Numbered from the stretch's first letter, positions 31,971-44,623 are shown. The stretch: DNA of 64,000 nucleotides from Sycobia sp. Sy_11 (GCA_018907035.1 JACCIC010000052.1:186001-250000), one strand, 5' to 3'. The notes: a model not told the origin generated them from the sequence alone. A program made the numbers and translations.

Positions 31971-32689
31971 AGTTATCTATTATTATGGTGGCGAATTGAC
32001 AGGTTCGCAGTGTTACCAGAGGTCAAGAAATAAAATCAGTCGGATTACTTAATTGTCTAACGTCCTATATATTTAAGATCAATATTGGATTTGTTCACCT
32101 ATGAACTTTGTGGGAGCAGGCCTGACAAGTTCGTACCTGCTGATTTTGATAATAATGAATTACCAGAATCAATAGCAGAAGAATGTTCACCTAAAATCAT
32201 CAACAATTCAAGATAATTAATTCTTTTTTATGAGTCTACGCGTAGACAAAATGATGTGAAAATAAACTCGGCTAGTTGTAAATGATACGATTACTTTATT
32301 GAACTGCATTTTCGCTAAAACTATTTATTCATTATTATTAGCAAAATATTTTGTATAAATATTATTTTGGTATATGAACATTTTTTTGTTTTACTATGTA
32401 AAGATTTACAATATAATTACACATATTATTATGTATGTAATTTTGTCACAAATACTTCTGAATTTAGACAAAGTTTTTTTTAACATACATATAAGGTTTA
32501 TAAGTTGTAAATATCTTCATATGCTATGAACATATATTATTATGTTTCCATTTATCACAATCAGTAGAACATTTGACTATATCAGTGAACTGATTTTTAA
32601 TTTAATTCTAGAATATAATTTGTGTTAATATATTTTCAACTTCAGGGAAGTATTTTATATAATTTTTTTAGGAAATAATAATAAAATAA
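31971..32689. other. AT-rich stretch, no gene seen
   Basis: No coding similarity or clear repeat. Confidence 0.45.
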
Positions 32690-32812
32690 TAAATATTTTT
32701 ATCGGTCTTGCAGTCCTACAATATAATATATGAACTAAAATAATGGCAGTCAGACTGTCCTTGTTTATTATAACTTCCGAAGAATCTGAAATAAAACTTA
32801 TTACTAACTTTA
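32690..32812 (-). repeat. Penelope-type terminus, copy
   Basis: On the minus strand it reads AATAAGTTTTATTTCAGATT, then ACAAGGACAGTCTGACTGCC, then GGACTGCAAGACCGATAAAA. This matches 29705-29842 throughout. Confidence 0.75.
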
Positions 32813-34107
32813 ATTAGATTAAAAATTAAAACTAACAAATTAAAATAATAATAAATAAAATAAATTTAGTCGCTTTGATATTTGTATTTGGGATAAACGG
32901 ATACCTGATGATCTTATACTTCATTTTGAATTCTGAGCTCCGCAGTCCATATGGCCGCCTTTTGCTTAGAACTGATATTCTGGCATATAAGCACCCATGT
33001 CTATAAGTGGTACTTATTTCGTCAATACATCAGTAGACAATCACGGGGACTCGATTTTATAATAAGGACAGCGACACCGCAGCTTGCATTCATGCATGCG
33101 CTAGAATCAGGACTTTATTCTTCATTGTATAGAGGAAATTCTGGTGTTCAAAGATTAACGTAGCTCACCTTTCTCTTCATGTCCATCTATGTTTTGATAT
33201 GAGATTTTTGTTTAGTTGTAGCCAATACTCAAGTGCATGATGATCTCAGGATAATGCTTACTCATTTTCCATTTTAATTATTCTCCCATGAGTCTAAGAT
33301 CGCGGAAATTCAGGTGGGCTATAGTCACTTATTGCTATTAATTGGACTTAACCCTGTATACGTATTGATTTCCGAACTACTTCATTCTATTACCCGAGCA
33401 TTAAAAGCTCCTTTAATTACAGTAAATAGTGCACAGTTTTCTACACTGTGAATTATATCATGAGGGGTACTCTGGAACTTATCAATAGCATCATTGAGAG
33501 GTAAGTAACAGCTCTATATTTTTATGCTATATACCTTTATACGTATACCTGCTGTATATGTTCAGTTCACCTTTTTGTGCCACTTGTCAAAGGCTAAGGA
33601 TGCACTAAAGATCACTAACCATATTCGATTCAACTGCTTATTAATGTTGTGTTTATGCGCAAAATTTGAATTGGGGAAATAATGAATAATGCTGTTGCTC
33701 TAATAAAAATGTAGATAATTGGAGCGAAAGCTATTAAAAACTATTTAATAGTAATGTGACCAAAATGTAATAAGTACTGGTAATAAGGATAATAGCTTAG
33801 TGATTATTATTGAAATAATCAAAAGGGATTGGCGTTGATAATAAATAATAATCATAATTGGTAGGGGAAAGGGGAGATATCTTTGCGTGCAAACAGACTG
33901 GTGAGTCAGCTCATGGATATTTTAGAAATTAGATAATTAAATTCTTTTACTGCGTTTGAAATTACTAATTAAATAATTTCTATTTCTTGAATATTATTTT
34001 TATTGAGGAAAACAAATAATTAAAGGAAATTAGATATTATTAATTATAATTAACTATAATATAATTAACTTTGCGTTTAGTAAAAAATATTTCTCGGTGA
34101 GAAAGAC

Positions 34108-34111
<4 letters not shown>
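32813..34111. other. spacer, no gene seen
   Basis: Mixed composition up to 33600, then AT-rich. No motifs recognised. Confidence 0.4.

Positions 34112-34174
<63 letters not shown>
34112..34174. repeat. (GA)n microsatellite
   Basis: An uninterrupted GA run of about 31 units. Confidence 0.98.
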
Positions 34175-34177
<3 letters not shown>

Positions 34178-34465
34178 AGAAAAAGAGTATTATTAATTTA
34201 ATTTTTTTTAATTGGATGGGACAAGGTGGGGATTTTAACAATAAAGCTTGAATGTGAAGTATAAGGTATTAATGAATTATTTCTTGATCTTCGTAAATTG
34301 GTGAATCCATTTAATTTAATATTTTTATCGTTTGTTATGGTTGTGAGTCAATGCTGTGGTAGTGGAAAATCGGGCTCAAATTTCTTAATACACTTATTTA
34401 ATTATCTAGTATGGGAATGCTGCTATAACATTTGACGATTAAAAATACACGTCACATAATTTTTA

Positions 34466-34990
34466 CGAATTTTTCATACAAATGACGATATTTTCTGACT
34501 ATAAATATGGTAGTTTTCATAGAAATAACAATGCGACTAAATATTTCTAATACTTTTTCCTCCAAAGTGATGTTATTTGCATGTATTCATGGTATATTTC
34601 ATAAATATGGCGGCATGCCTCTATATGTAAACAGTAGCTTCCTTAAAATGAACGTCATCAGCTTGGTAATTCATATGGCCTTTTTTATAAGAATCACAAT
34701 ACTTTTCTGGCTATTCATACAGTTTATTCCTTTCAAAACTGATTATTTGTCTAGAAATTCATATTACGTTCTTCATAAGAATATAGCTATTTTTCCTAGG
34801 TATTAATAGAACAATTAAAGTAATAATAGAACACTTTTAATAAAAATATCATTAACGGCTATAATTCTACTGCATCTTCCATCAAAATAAAGGCAACTTC
34901 TTGCATATTAGTACTGCCTTTTCATTAAATTTAACATATTATTTCGATATTCACATGGCCTTTTTAGTAAAAATGAGGCTACTTGACTAA
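34466..34990 (+). repeat. diverged satellite, block 1
   Basis: Units of about 50 bp repeat a pattern of ATTCATAT-GCCTTTTT, then ATA-GAAT-A, then TATTTTTC-T-G-. Subunits follow the same order as in the array at 39690-40690: TTTCATAGAAATAACAATG, then CTTTTTCCTCCAAAGTGATG and TTATTTGCATGTATTCATGG. The 99-codon frame across it (34507-34806) is a by-product of the repeat. Confidence 0.6.
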
Positions 34991-35903
34991 ATAATTCTAT
35001 TACATTATTCTTATGACGTTTATTATCCCCTCGGGATACATTTCGTGGTATTTTTCCAGAGTCGTTTGAGAAGGGAGAAAGTATTTTCAGAAGCGAACGA
35101 AGCATCGGATAAAAGAATTATCAATTAACACAGTATATTTTCACAAAAATAAAAATAATGGCTTATTGAACAGAATTTTCTTGTACAGATGATTCTGTGT
35201 TTCTACAACAGAATAAATAAAAAAAGATAATTTCTAAATATATAACTAAAATACATATAGTACGCAATTTCATATAAATTGGATACTGCTTAGTTTTAGA
35301 GGCGTGATAGTTACCGCTACGTTAATTCTTTTGGCGCTATTTTCTGCACCAATATACAGCGTCGGTTTCCCTATGGCCAATTTATATAAATAATTCTAAG
35401 CATTATTATAATAAAGGATATGCTTAATTCTGATGATCATTTGATGAGCGCCCTGTAACCAAGATCAGGAATTAAAAGTTAGAACAAATTTGTAGGAAAA
35501 TAGAATTGATGATTTATTGAAGAACGCCTCGCAACGGAGACAAAATAATCATTTTTATTTCGAAAAAAGTTTTCGACAGGATTTCATTGAGTCCTGGATA
35601 GGTTTATTAGCTCCGGAAGGGGTTTGTGTGAATTGACTTTATTGGAGTTATTGGAGCTCAGCGGATGAACTGTTAATTTTGCCTATTTCAGGGCAATTTA
35701 TATTATTTTATTTAGCTTCTTTCTCCACCACTCGTGTAATGTAGAAAGAGCTTCCGATTCACAATAATAATAAAACTTTTATTTTTTTAGTATTTATCAC
35801 AATAATAATTATATTAATAATATTTTATTTTATTGTGGTCGTACGCTTATATTACAAGATATATATGTGCGTGTATTCGTTTTATAAGACATGTACATAC
35901 GTA

Positions 35904-35906
<3 letters not shown>
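34991..35906. other. AT-rich stretch, no gene seen
   Basis: No coding similarity recognised. Confidence 0.4.

Positions 35907-35955
<49 letters not shown>
35907..35955. repeat. (AT)n microsatellite
   Basis: A simple run that generates Ile-Tyr frames on both strands. Confidence 0.98.
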
Positions 35956-35957
<2 letters not shown>

Positions 35958-36184
35958 GACAAGAGTCACAAGGTGCTCGCGCCGACTTGTCCAAAAAACG
36001 ATGACGCGCGCGCCATCTCGCGGACAAGAAAACCTTAAGGCGCTCGCGTGCGCCATCGCGCCTCGTACTCGATACGGTCCCTTCCCCTTACCTCCTCGCG
36101 CCATGAGCTGCGTATAAACGTCGGCTGATGGAACGGCGAGGAGGCCTAACCTAGATCACGGCACAAACGAGTGCTCAGATGCAC
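35956..36184. other. GC-rich patch, possible LTR or promoter fragment
   Basis: It starts with TGTGACAAGAGTCACA, a palindromic end typical of some LTRs, and is unusually GC-rich (CGCGCGCGCCATCTCGCGG). No second copy or TSD was found, so the nature is open. Confidence 0.35.
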
Positions 36185-36960
36185 TCACGAAGAACGAGAA
36201 GGAAATAATAGATGGAGAAAAGAGAGAACGATTAATAACAAAAAAAAGGATGAGACAACATGTGAGTAGTGATGATAATGGTTAATTATAAAGGTAAAGA
36301 GAATGATGATATCTTGAGAAAGGGAAGGTAGAGGTAAGTGACAAATAATAAGAGACGATAACGAATGATGATAAAAAGAAATGTGATGAATGAAACGAAA
36401 GAAAAAAAAACAATGAATAATTATAAATTTAAAAAAAAAGAACAGATACCAAGGAATGATGAGAAGAGAAAGAGAACAAGGTAAATCATAAAGGACAAAA
36501 AAAGTATTGATAAAAAATCTACTGACCCTGAAAAAAATAGATATTAAATTGAAGGAAAAAATAAATAATTCTAATAGTGATATATCTGAAGCAGAAAAAA
36601 ATGAAACATATAGTAATGATGACAAAGGCGATAAAATGTAATGGTAAAAAGTAGAAATGAGCAAACGCAATATCAAGAAGATAATAGTATATAGAATATA
36701 ATAGAGAATAATAGAATAAGAGATATAATAGAAGATAATATCACATAGATATAATAGATAATAGAAATAATAAAGGTAATAGTATATATAGAAATAATGG
36801 TAGATAGTCGCACATATAGAGATAATAGAAATAATATAAGGTAATGGCATATATAGATATAATAAATAATAGAAGATATAGAGATAATAGAATATAGAAT
36901 AGAAATAATAGGTGATAGAAGAAAAGAGAATGAGGTAACAGTATTAACATTATTGGATTC
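36185..36960. repeat. purine-rich low-complexity tract with ATAGA repeats
   Basis: The plus strand is almost entirely A and G to about 36640, then degenerate copies of AGATAATAGAAATAATA run to 36920. The 221-codon minus-strand frame inside is composed of Y, I, L, F and S and is not credible as protein. Confidence 0.7.
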
Positions 36961-38267
36961 TTAGCTATTCTATACATTTAATACCCGCGTAGCCTAATAA
37001 ATGCCGGATTTATCTTATATTTAGTTAGTTATAGTTTAAAAAAAAAATGATAAAAAAGTTATAAAATTTTCAGTTATTTTTGTACGATTCTCCATACGTA
37101 AGATGTAATTCCAGCAAACGCAACGAGTAGTTATATTTACATTTATTTTACAAGTCACAATAATAATGTCGTAACGATTCCACACGTGGATGTAACCTTC
37201 GAATTGTCTCATACAATAATCTTATAGCTATGATGTGCTTTAATGCATATTAATAATTAAAATCGAGTTCTTGATCTCAAACCTAATTTTTATAATTCTT
37301 TGATGGATTAACAAATCAAAGTATTTAGTTATCCTAAAATAGAATACAAACTAATTAAATCATCCCACAGTATATAACTAAGACATGACAACTTGATAAA
37401 TAAGTTTTTTTTCACAATCATATCGAAGTTAGTCCATCATTCGAATTATATTTTATCACCAGTAATTAAACCATCACAAGTCATAATCATAATTAATGGT
37501 CATTCTTTACAGTAATTCATTAAAAACTTATTGTTAATCGAAAAACGAATTTTATTTCTAAAATCATGATTACGTTACAATATTATTTGGAATTCACATT
37601 GATGCACCTTCTGTTCATTCCTAGGAAATCTCTGCTCGACGGACTTTGAACTTGAATATTTTTTTTTGTATGAATCTTAAATGAACATAATTACAGAGAG
37701 CAGTACTCCTATCTATATGCGTAAAATGTGAATAAAAGCGATATTCATATAAATTGAAATGCTTGAGATATATAAATTTGACATAATTGGTATCATACTT
37801 GTGCTGTGAAGAGGAAAAATATCAAGACAAATTCAAACATTATTAATCTTTATGAAGTTGAATAATTTTTTTTAACTGAATAATATGAAAACCTTGTATT
37901 TTAATATTTTTATTATTTCAAAAATTTTTATTGACATTAAATTAAATTGATATTTTATTTCATCCGAACATGGTTTATCTAAGAAAAAATTTTTATTTGT
38001 CTTGGTATAGGTCTTCTGTAAGTTTTTACAAATGAGTGAACTATTGTTAATTTAAGTTACCTATCGTAGTTACACCCGTGTAAGATCGTACGAGCAAAGT
38101 GCAGTAAAAATGTTAATTTTAGGCCAAAACTTATTATCATTGGAACGCCTATGTTAATTGTACTTTTCTGAAAGATTGAGGAGAACCATTCAGATAGGAT
38201 TTATATTTTCCTTTTTGCTTTGCGTAATAATAATAAATAAAAAATTTTGTTTCTTTTCTTCCTCATT
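36961..38267. other. AT-rich stretch, no gene seen
   Basis: No coding similarity recognised. Confidence 0.45.
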
Positions 38268-39200
38268 GTTACGCGCGAGGGCCGTGTTCGGCACGTCCCG
38301 ACCGCGGTCGACCGTCGTCCGCCGGCCGCCGCCAAACCCCCCCCTTCTTCCCATCCTTTTTCCCCGGTGAACGGCGAAGTGCGAGAGTCCACTGTTGGTC
38401 GCCGAGCAGAGAGGTGGTAGAAGGAGGTGAGCTCCAAGAGAGAGAAGAGAGTTTGCTGTCGGCCACCGAGGAGCGTAGGTTGAAGAGCGCCGTAGAGAGA
38501 GCAAGAGGAGAAGGAGTTGAGCTCCAAGAGAGAAAAAGGACTCCGTTGTTGGTCGTCAAGCAGAGAGGTGTGAGAAAGGTTTGTAGAGGAGCAGAGAAAG
38601 AAGAAGAAAATACTAGAGAGAGAGTCGCCAAGCAGAGAGGTGCGAGAAAGTTTGGTAGAGGAGAGAGAAAGAAGAAGAAATTTATAGAGATAGAGTCGGA
38701 AGGTAAAGAGGTCGTGAGAGGAGTCCGAGGAGAGTGTACGTGACGAAAGGGAACGTAAGCTGACGAGAGAGAGAAAGAGGGACAGCAGGAAGAGTGAGCA
38801 GGGGAGAAGGCCACCGGGGGTAGAAGTAAAGAAACTTCGAGTGGCCACCATCATCGGAGTCTGCCTCCACCATCGAAGGCAAGTAACGCCCGCGCCGACG
38901 ACGTGTTTGCGGACGCTAGCGGAGTACCGCACGCACGCGGTGAGCGGAGTCCGTCCCTGTTTCCCTTTTTCTCCTTTCCTCTCCCTCCTACATTCCCTCC
39001 AGGTTCGGTGAGCGCGTCGGGTCGCGGGTCGCGGTCGGGGCGTACCGAGTGCGTGACCGGGAGCAACGTAGATGCGTTAGTCGAGGGGGGAGTTATTGTG
39101 CGTAGTTGTAAAACATTGTCTGAATAAAGTATTGTGAAGGTTTCCCGTAGCGCGCTTAAATTTCTTTCCCGAAATCCCTTGTATTTTCAGGCTGGCGGGG
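38268..39200 (+). repeat. GC/purine-rich block, possible solo LTR
   Basis: Starts TGTTACGCGCGAGGGC. It contains internally repeated purine-rich units: GAGCTCCAAGAGAGA at 38430 and 38519, and GCAGAGAGGTG-GAGAAAG at about 38570 and 38631. An AATAAA signal lies at 39123-39128. This architecture (GC-rich promoter, purine-rich leader, polyadenylation signal) fits an LTR, but I find no partner copy or TSD. Long minus-strand frames (38201-38932) are compositional. Confidence 0.4.
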
Positions 39201-39689
39201 CCCCTCTCTGAAGTACTGAAGTAAAAAAGTGAAGTTATTTTTTTTGTGTGCGCGAATAATTGAATCAAATTAAATTTTTTTTTTTTTTGTGTCGAAATAT
39301 CGTTGTATCACAATATGTGTGTGTGTTGTGTGTGTGTGTAGATACATGTACATTATATAGAAAATACTATAATATTTATATAAAGCGGACATGATAAAAC
39401 GGAGTTGATATCTCGTACTATCTCTTTCGGGTTTGCCGGTATGATTTCGTGTATTAAATTAGTATGTGTATTGGTTTTGCGCTATAATTCTCTTTCATAG
39501 TTTTTTTACATCGCGTGTTGTATATTATTTATTAATCTAGTGTATCAGTGTATTAATTCACATTTTATATAGAATATAAATTAGTATAAGTTTTGTGCAG
39601 CTGATATAGCAGATCATTGTATGCTTTTAATTCACATCTATTGATAAAATATTTATAATAATTTTTAATAGTTTTAATAATTTTTAACA
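39201..39689. other. AT-rich stretch, no gene seen
   Basis: Includes a short GT-rich patch (39316-39338). No gene. Confidence 0.45.
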
Positions 39690-40690
39690 ACTTCATCATA
39701 CAAATAAGGCTAACTTCTTGAGTATACATATGGTATTTTTCATAGAAATAACTATATGACAATATACCTCTCCAAAACAGGATCCTTAAGATTCACATCA
39801 TTGGCCTGGATATTTCTATTACCGTTTTCATAATCATGACGATATTTTCCTGTATATTCATACTACATTTTCCTTTACAATATCGCCATTAGCCTGGGTA
39901 TTCATATGGCCTATTTAATGAGCTTGACGAAATTTTCGTGAGTATTGATATGGCATTTGTCTTAGTGATGATGATATGACCATATATTGCCATTCTATCT
40001 TCCTCCAAGGAGATTCTATTTTCCTGTACCCAGTATGACAATATTTTTTCTAGGTATTCATTAAAAAGTTTTTAAAATATCGTTAGTTGACTGGATAGTC
40101 ATATTGGCTTTGAATAAGAACTTCGGTATGTTCCTATGTATTCACACTGCCTTTTTAGTAAAAATGATGTTATTTGAGTCATACGGCTTTATTCTTGAAA
40201 TTAACCTCATTCGTCATGACATTCACACTACTTCTTCGTAATTTCAATAATTGTTAGAAATTTCTTCACACAATTGATGATATTTTCCTGAGTATTTATA
40301 TGGCATATTTTGTAGAAATGATGATGACCCCAATATTCCTACTATATTTTTCTTCAAAGGGACGTTATTTGCCTGTACTCGACATAGCTATATATTTCTA
40401 GGTACTTATTCGTATGTTCTTTTAAAATTTCGTTATTTAGCTGGACGTTCCTGTTGCCTTTTTATAACAGTCACTGTATTTTATTAGGGATTCACGCTGC
40501 TTTTTTAGCAAAAAAGATGCTATTTGTTTAAATATTCATACTACATTATTCTTCAAATTAACGTTAATTGAAGAATATTCATACGCTGTCCATATCTATA
40601 AGAATGTATTACAATTTTTTCACACGAGTGACAATATTTTTTGACTATTTACACGGTTTTCTTTGTAGAAACAATGGCAAGACTAAAAAT
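39690..40690 (+). repeat. diverged satellite with higher-order period near 345 bp
   Basis: Subunits of about 50 bp (ATTCATA-TGCCTTTTTAGTA, then AAAATGATG-TATTT) are arranged in a longer unit. The unit starting at about 39946 (GTATTGATATGGCATTTGTC) and the one at about 40291 (GTATTTATATGGCATATTTT) run through the same order: CTTCCTCCAAGGAGATTCTA versus CTTCAAAGGGACGTTATTTG; TTTCTAGGTATTCATTAAAA versus TTTCTAGGTACTTATTCGTA; CACACTGCCTTTTTAGTAAA versus CACGCTGCTTTTTTAGCAAA. A third unit begins at about 40647. Part of another unit precedes (39716-39945). Confidence 0.7.
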
Positions 40691-41510
40691 CCCTAAAGCA
40701 TATTTTTTTAATTTATTGCTTTAGTAAATTGATCTTTTGTTAATTTTGTGTGTTCTAATTTTTTTCCATTTTTCTTCTATAACCTCTTTAAATAAATACA
40801 ATTGTATGTTTGTACATAAAGATACTATATCCAATGAAATCATCTTAAATTTTTTCGGAATATTAATATTTTTAAGTGTTTCATAAAAACTTCAACTATC
40901 TTTAACATAAGAGTTGGTTTTACCAACTATCTTATCTAATATATTTAATAAATTATAAAAATAATTGATGATATTATTATATTATTCTGTAGGTTAAATA
41001 TTTCTTAATATAATTATTCCAGCTAATAATTCTATTTTCTATGTCTGCGATGATTTCTTTAATAGGGAAATTGTTACTTCAATAACATATATATTGTAAA
41101 TTTTGCACCTTTTGAAAGGATATTCACAATTTCTTTTGGAATGATAATATTCGTTAACATTTTAAACCAATTTTTAATATTATTATAGGTATTATTTATT
41201 TAAAAGTGCTTTATGTTTTGAAAATATAAAAATTTACGTTTTACTTTTCTTCTTTTTTCAAATTTTATTTTATTATTGTGTCTATTTTGACCTAGAAAGA
41301 ATTCTTTTAAGTCATCATTTTCTAAATATCTAATAAACATTCTTCTGTTTTAATAAAGATTTTAATAATTTATTAATTTCAAATTTTTAGACCTGATTTC
41401 TCAATTAATTAATTTATTATTAAAATAGGAAATTATCCTTTTCAATTCAGAAGACACGTTTTATCGTAATGCCGACAAAAATTAATATTTTCCAAATTCT
41501 TATCAACATA
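40691..41510. other. AT-rich stretch, no gene seen
   Basis: No similarity recognised. Confidence 0.45.
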
Positions 41511-42020
41511 TTAGATGTACAGATAAGTCCGCACCGTTTAAAAAGATGGCACCATTGATAAGAAAACATCAAAATTGTCAGCTGAATAAAGTTTATAGTA
41601 TATGTTGCCATCTGAAAACAGTCTAACCTTTTAATATCTCTGACTTTTTGCTAGCTTCACTTAGTTTTCATCGTGTTAAAATGTCAAGTTATGAGCTAAG
41701 TAAGCGTTATTTGCGGGAATTGTTAATTTACCTCTTTCATTTAAAGCAACCTGCAGCTGAAGCATATCGGCTACTCATAGAAGCATATGGTCATGTTAAT
41801 TTGAGTGAAAGAAGTTATTGGGAGTGGTTCCAAAATATTTAAAAGTGGTGATTTTGATGTGGAGGACAAAGCACGCAGTGGAAGGCCCATATATATGGTG
41901 GCACAGAATGGAAGCTTTATTGGACGAAGATCCATACTAAACGCACAAAGAACTTGCAAAAAAGTTAAGAGTGACTCAGTAAGCTATTTCACAACGTCTC
42001 AAAACCCTGATCCATTTCGC
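41511..42020 (+). pseudogene. mariner family B, 5' half
   Basis: The inverted end (TTAGATGTACAGATAAGTCC) is followed by the family B leader and a transposase start at 41648. Residues YELSKRYLRELLIY and WEWFQN then shift frame to KSGDFDVEDKARSGRP. The frame is lost after about 41900. It stops at the second helix-turn-helix. The start ATG is upstream of the usual MSS position, as in the copy at 1994-2455. Confidence 0.85.
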
Positions 42021-42400
42021 AGAGGTTAAAAGCGTTTCGAACTTTCAGAATAACCAGTAAAATTCCTGGTCTTTCCACATTGTAACCTGTGTTGTTATTG
42101 TAGAAGCTATTTCTTACATCGCTTAATTATTCTTTTCTAGATCTGTATTGTTAATTGGATAAGTCTCCTACATTATGAATTACATGTATCAGTCTGGGTC
42201 TTAGCAAAAATTCAAATATATTCCCTTGTGTGTTAAGAACACAGAGAAGCTTGTACAAACAGAGTGGCTTTCAATCCCCCTGTATTGATGATTTTGGAAG
42301 TGTCCATGGAAAATAGTTGCAAACATAGCTGCCTTTTTTGTCATTAGCGTTCTCTGAATTTCTAATAATTATAACCAATAATTTTGTAGCTATTGGTTCA
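42021..42400. other. spacer, no gene seen
   Basis: No clear similarity. Confidence 0.4.
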
Positions 42401-43060
42401 TGAATGAGTATCCACCTCCTTCATCAATCGTTTAACATCTTGTCTTACTATTATTTGTTGCAAATCACAAGCGTCGATTTGGAGATCTCTGCTCAATCGA
42501 ATATTGATGTGCATCGCTTTGACTTCGTACGCGTTCAACATTTTACTTCTGCTTAAAAAAAACGCTTCTTAGTTGGGCCAGTTTTGTTAACAACCAGTAT
42601 GTTTGACTTCTATTCTGTATTTTCGCAGCATGCCGTTCGAGGAATTTATTCATTACCTCCATTAACGATTCAACCCTTTTGCGACCCTTCACACCCGGGT
42701 CACCTTCTGTGTGGGAGATCTTCCTACTTCTCTTCAATTCCTTCGTGTTCATCCGCTTAATATTCCATTGTGAACCTGTTTTTATCCGAATTCTGATTTG
42801 TTTTGTCATGTTTTTAAGTTCGAAAACAATGTACTGATGATCTTGTTCCTAATTTTATCGGTAGCCTGAGTGACGTCTGGTATGGAATTTCCATATCCTG
42901 CTCTTCTGTACGTCCTTGTAAAAGTAGTAATCCCTACTAATACGTTCAGTGTTGTGGCCATCTATAGCAGCAATTTTCTACGTTTATTTGCCTGATGAAT
43001 TCTCCACTCGATTGCACAAGCTTTGAGCTCTTTTCTTATTTGCATGGATTTCACATATAC
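42401..43060 (-). pseudogene. non-LTR retrotransposon fragment (endonuclease end and linker)
   Basis: Minus-strand reading gives AAIDGHNTERISRDYY and KSRIWKFHTR, then DHQYIVFEL, resembling the SDH motif that closes the endonuclease domain. A basic, helical linker (MTKQIRIRIKTGSQWNIKRM, then FLERHAAKIQ) follows. Stops are frequent. The similarity is limited to the DH motif and arrangement, so the clade (R1-like) is uncertain. Confidence 0.4.
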
Positions 43061-43163
43061 ATTGCAATATTTATAAATATTTAAAAGTTCTCATTGAGGA
43101 ATATTTAGCAATACTATAAGGTGTATTTGCTGCCCATTTCTAAAGGACTATGAAAAATATATA

Positions 43164-43290
43164 TTAGGTGTACAAATAAGTTTGCACTGTTTGAAAAAGA
43201 TGGCGCCACTGATAAGAGAACATCAAAATTGGCAGCTCAAAAAAGTTTATAGTATATGTTGAAATCTGGAAACAGTCTAATCTTTAAATT
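43164..43290 (+). mobile_element. mariner family B terminal fragment
   Basis: TTAGGTGTACAAATAAGTTT, then AAGATGGCGCCACTGATAAG and AGTTTATAGTATATGTTG match the leader of the copy at 41511. No transposase is attached. Confidence 0.9.
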
Positions 43291-43561
43291 GATAATAGAG
43301 GTAATATATATGACAAAAAAGAAAATAACTCAGTGAAGAAAATTCTGAAAATAAGCAGCCCGAGTTCCCGCCCTGGAAGTAAGCAGACAACCAGTACGTG
43401 ACGAGCGGGATTTCGCACCTCGTTACAACGTTATTCAGAAATACTTATATGTTTCATATTCGATGCACCTGCCTTTTATCCTGGATGGGTATAAATGAGT
43501 ATCTACCTATGCTGTACATATGTGTATATTTGTATGCAAGTTTTTTTTTATTTTTCCTTTT

Positions 43562-43567
<6 letters not shown>
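43291..43567. other. spacer, no gene seen
   Basis: Nothing recognised. Confidence 0.4.

Positions 43568-43615
<48 letters not shown>
43568..43615. repeat. (AT)n microsatellite
   Basis: A simple run. Confidence 0.98.
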
Positions 43616-43620
<5 letters not shown>

Positions 43621-43739
43621 TCTAGACAGTATTATAGAGAAGGAAGGTGATTATGTTAATAGTATACAGGAAACCCAGGTATTGTCTGGATTACCGTCGT
43701 ACTGAATGGCGAAATTCTCGAGAGTTAGTGAAGAATGTC

Positions 43740-44200
43740 GAGCGAATATACCGCAGTAGAATTAAAGGAGGTTTTACGTGCCAGAGATTTATCTATGATC
43801 GAATATGTAATTGATGGAGTGACGAATCCTTGACTGCGCGATCAAGCCCGAATGATGGAGTTTGATGGAATTTCCGACTTGCTAAAAGCATTTGAGAAAA
43901 TCACGATGTACTCCAAGAAAAAATTTGATAACGAAAGAAGAAATTATCGAGGGAATACTAACTTGACAGTGAAAATAGAATATAAGTCAAGACCAGTAAG
44001 TGTTTTAATTGCCAAGAAACAGGACATTACGCATCGGATTGCGTAAAACCGAAGAGGAAATATGGATCCTGTTTTTAATGTGGTTTATCATCACACCAAA
44101 AATCAGATTGCCCTCAGCGGAAATCTACGAAGAGAGGCGATTATCCGAAAAATAGAAGGGGAGCCAATTCAGCAACGTCTACCAATGTCGTCCAGCCAAC
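43740..44200 (+). pseudogene. Ty3/gypsy-like gag, C-terminal part with zinc knuckles
   Basis: The frame SEYTAVELKEVLRARDLS, then MMEFDGISDLLKAFEKI, is a gag C-terminus. A one-base frame change leads to CFNCQETGHYASDCVKPKRK, then SCF-CGLSSHQKSDCPQR with an in-frame stop inside the second knuckle. Both CCHC motifs are otherwise complete. They bind element RNA in the particle. Confidence 0.75.
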
Positions 44201-44236
44201 TCTTCTACTACCGTATCTTTTAACGCTTAGTTACGC

Positions 44237-44590
44237 GTGACGGACACAAACAGCGAAAAATGTAAGTTTACGATAAGCGCTGTGTTAGACTCGGGATCTT
44301 TCATAAGTTCTATAAAAGTAAAATTTGTACCAGTAGAAGCTCGATCTGCGTTACCGGCAAATAATCCAGAGTTTAGTGCGATAAATGGGTCACCGATGAA
44401 AATTCTAGCAGTTTTTGAAAAGAAATTCGAAGTCGAGGGAATTCCGTTAAATTTGAAATTGTATTTTGTTTCGGAAAATATAATGGCGAGTATGGCAATA
44501 TTGGGGCGCGATTTTGCAAACCATTCTTCGATAAAATTTATAGGGGAAGACGGAAAATTAATAATTAAAAAGAAGGAAACTCAGATTTGA
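44237..44590 (+). pseudogene. Ty3/gypsy-like aspartic protease
   Basis: A 117-codon frame carries the active-site motif AVLDSGSFISSIK and later MAILGRDFANHS, the hydrophobic-G-R/D motif of retropepsins. It follows the zinc knuckles after a short spacer and precedes the start of reverse transcriptase. The frame itself is intact, but gag upstream and RT downstream are broken. Confidence 0.8.
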
Positions 44591-44623
44591 AATTGTGAAT
44601 TAGCGAGCGCAGTTCTAGAATTA

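Noticed and set aside
36185..36850. 221-codon minus-strand open frame
   Set aside because: Composition is nearly all I, Y, L, F and S from a low-complexity purine tract. It looks like a multi-pass membrane protein only by composition.
38201..38932. 243-codon minus-strand open frame
   Set aside because: It is S/L/F-rich because the plus strand is purine-rich and internally repeated. No domain or start context supports a gene.
34466..40690. Regularly repeated units considered as a CRISPR array
   Set aside because: Repeats are long, diverged and contiguous with no unique spacers, and the genome is eukaryotic. It is a satellite.
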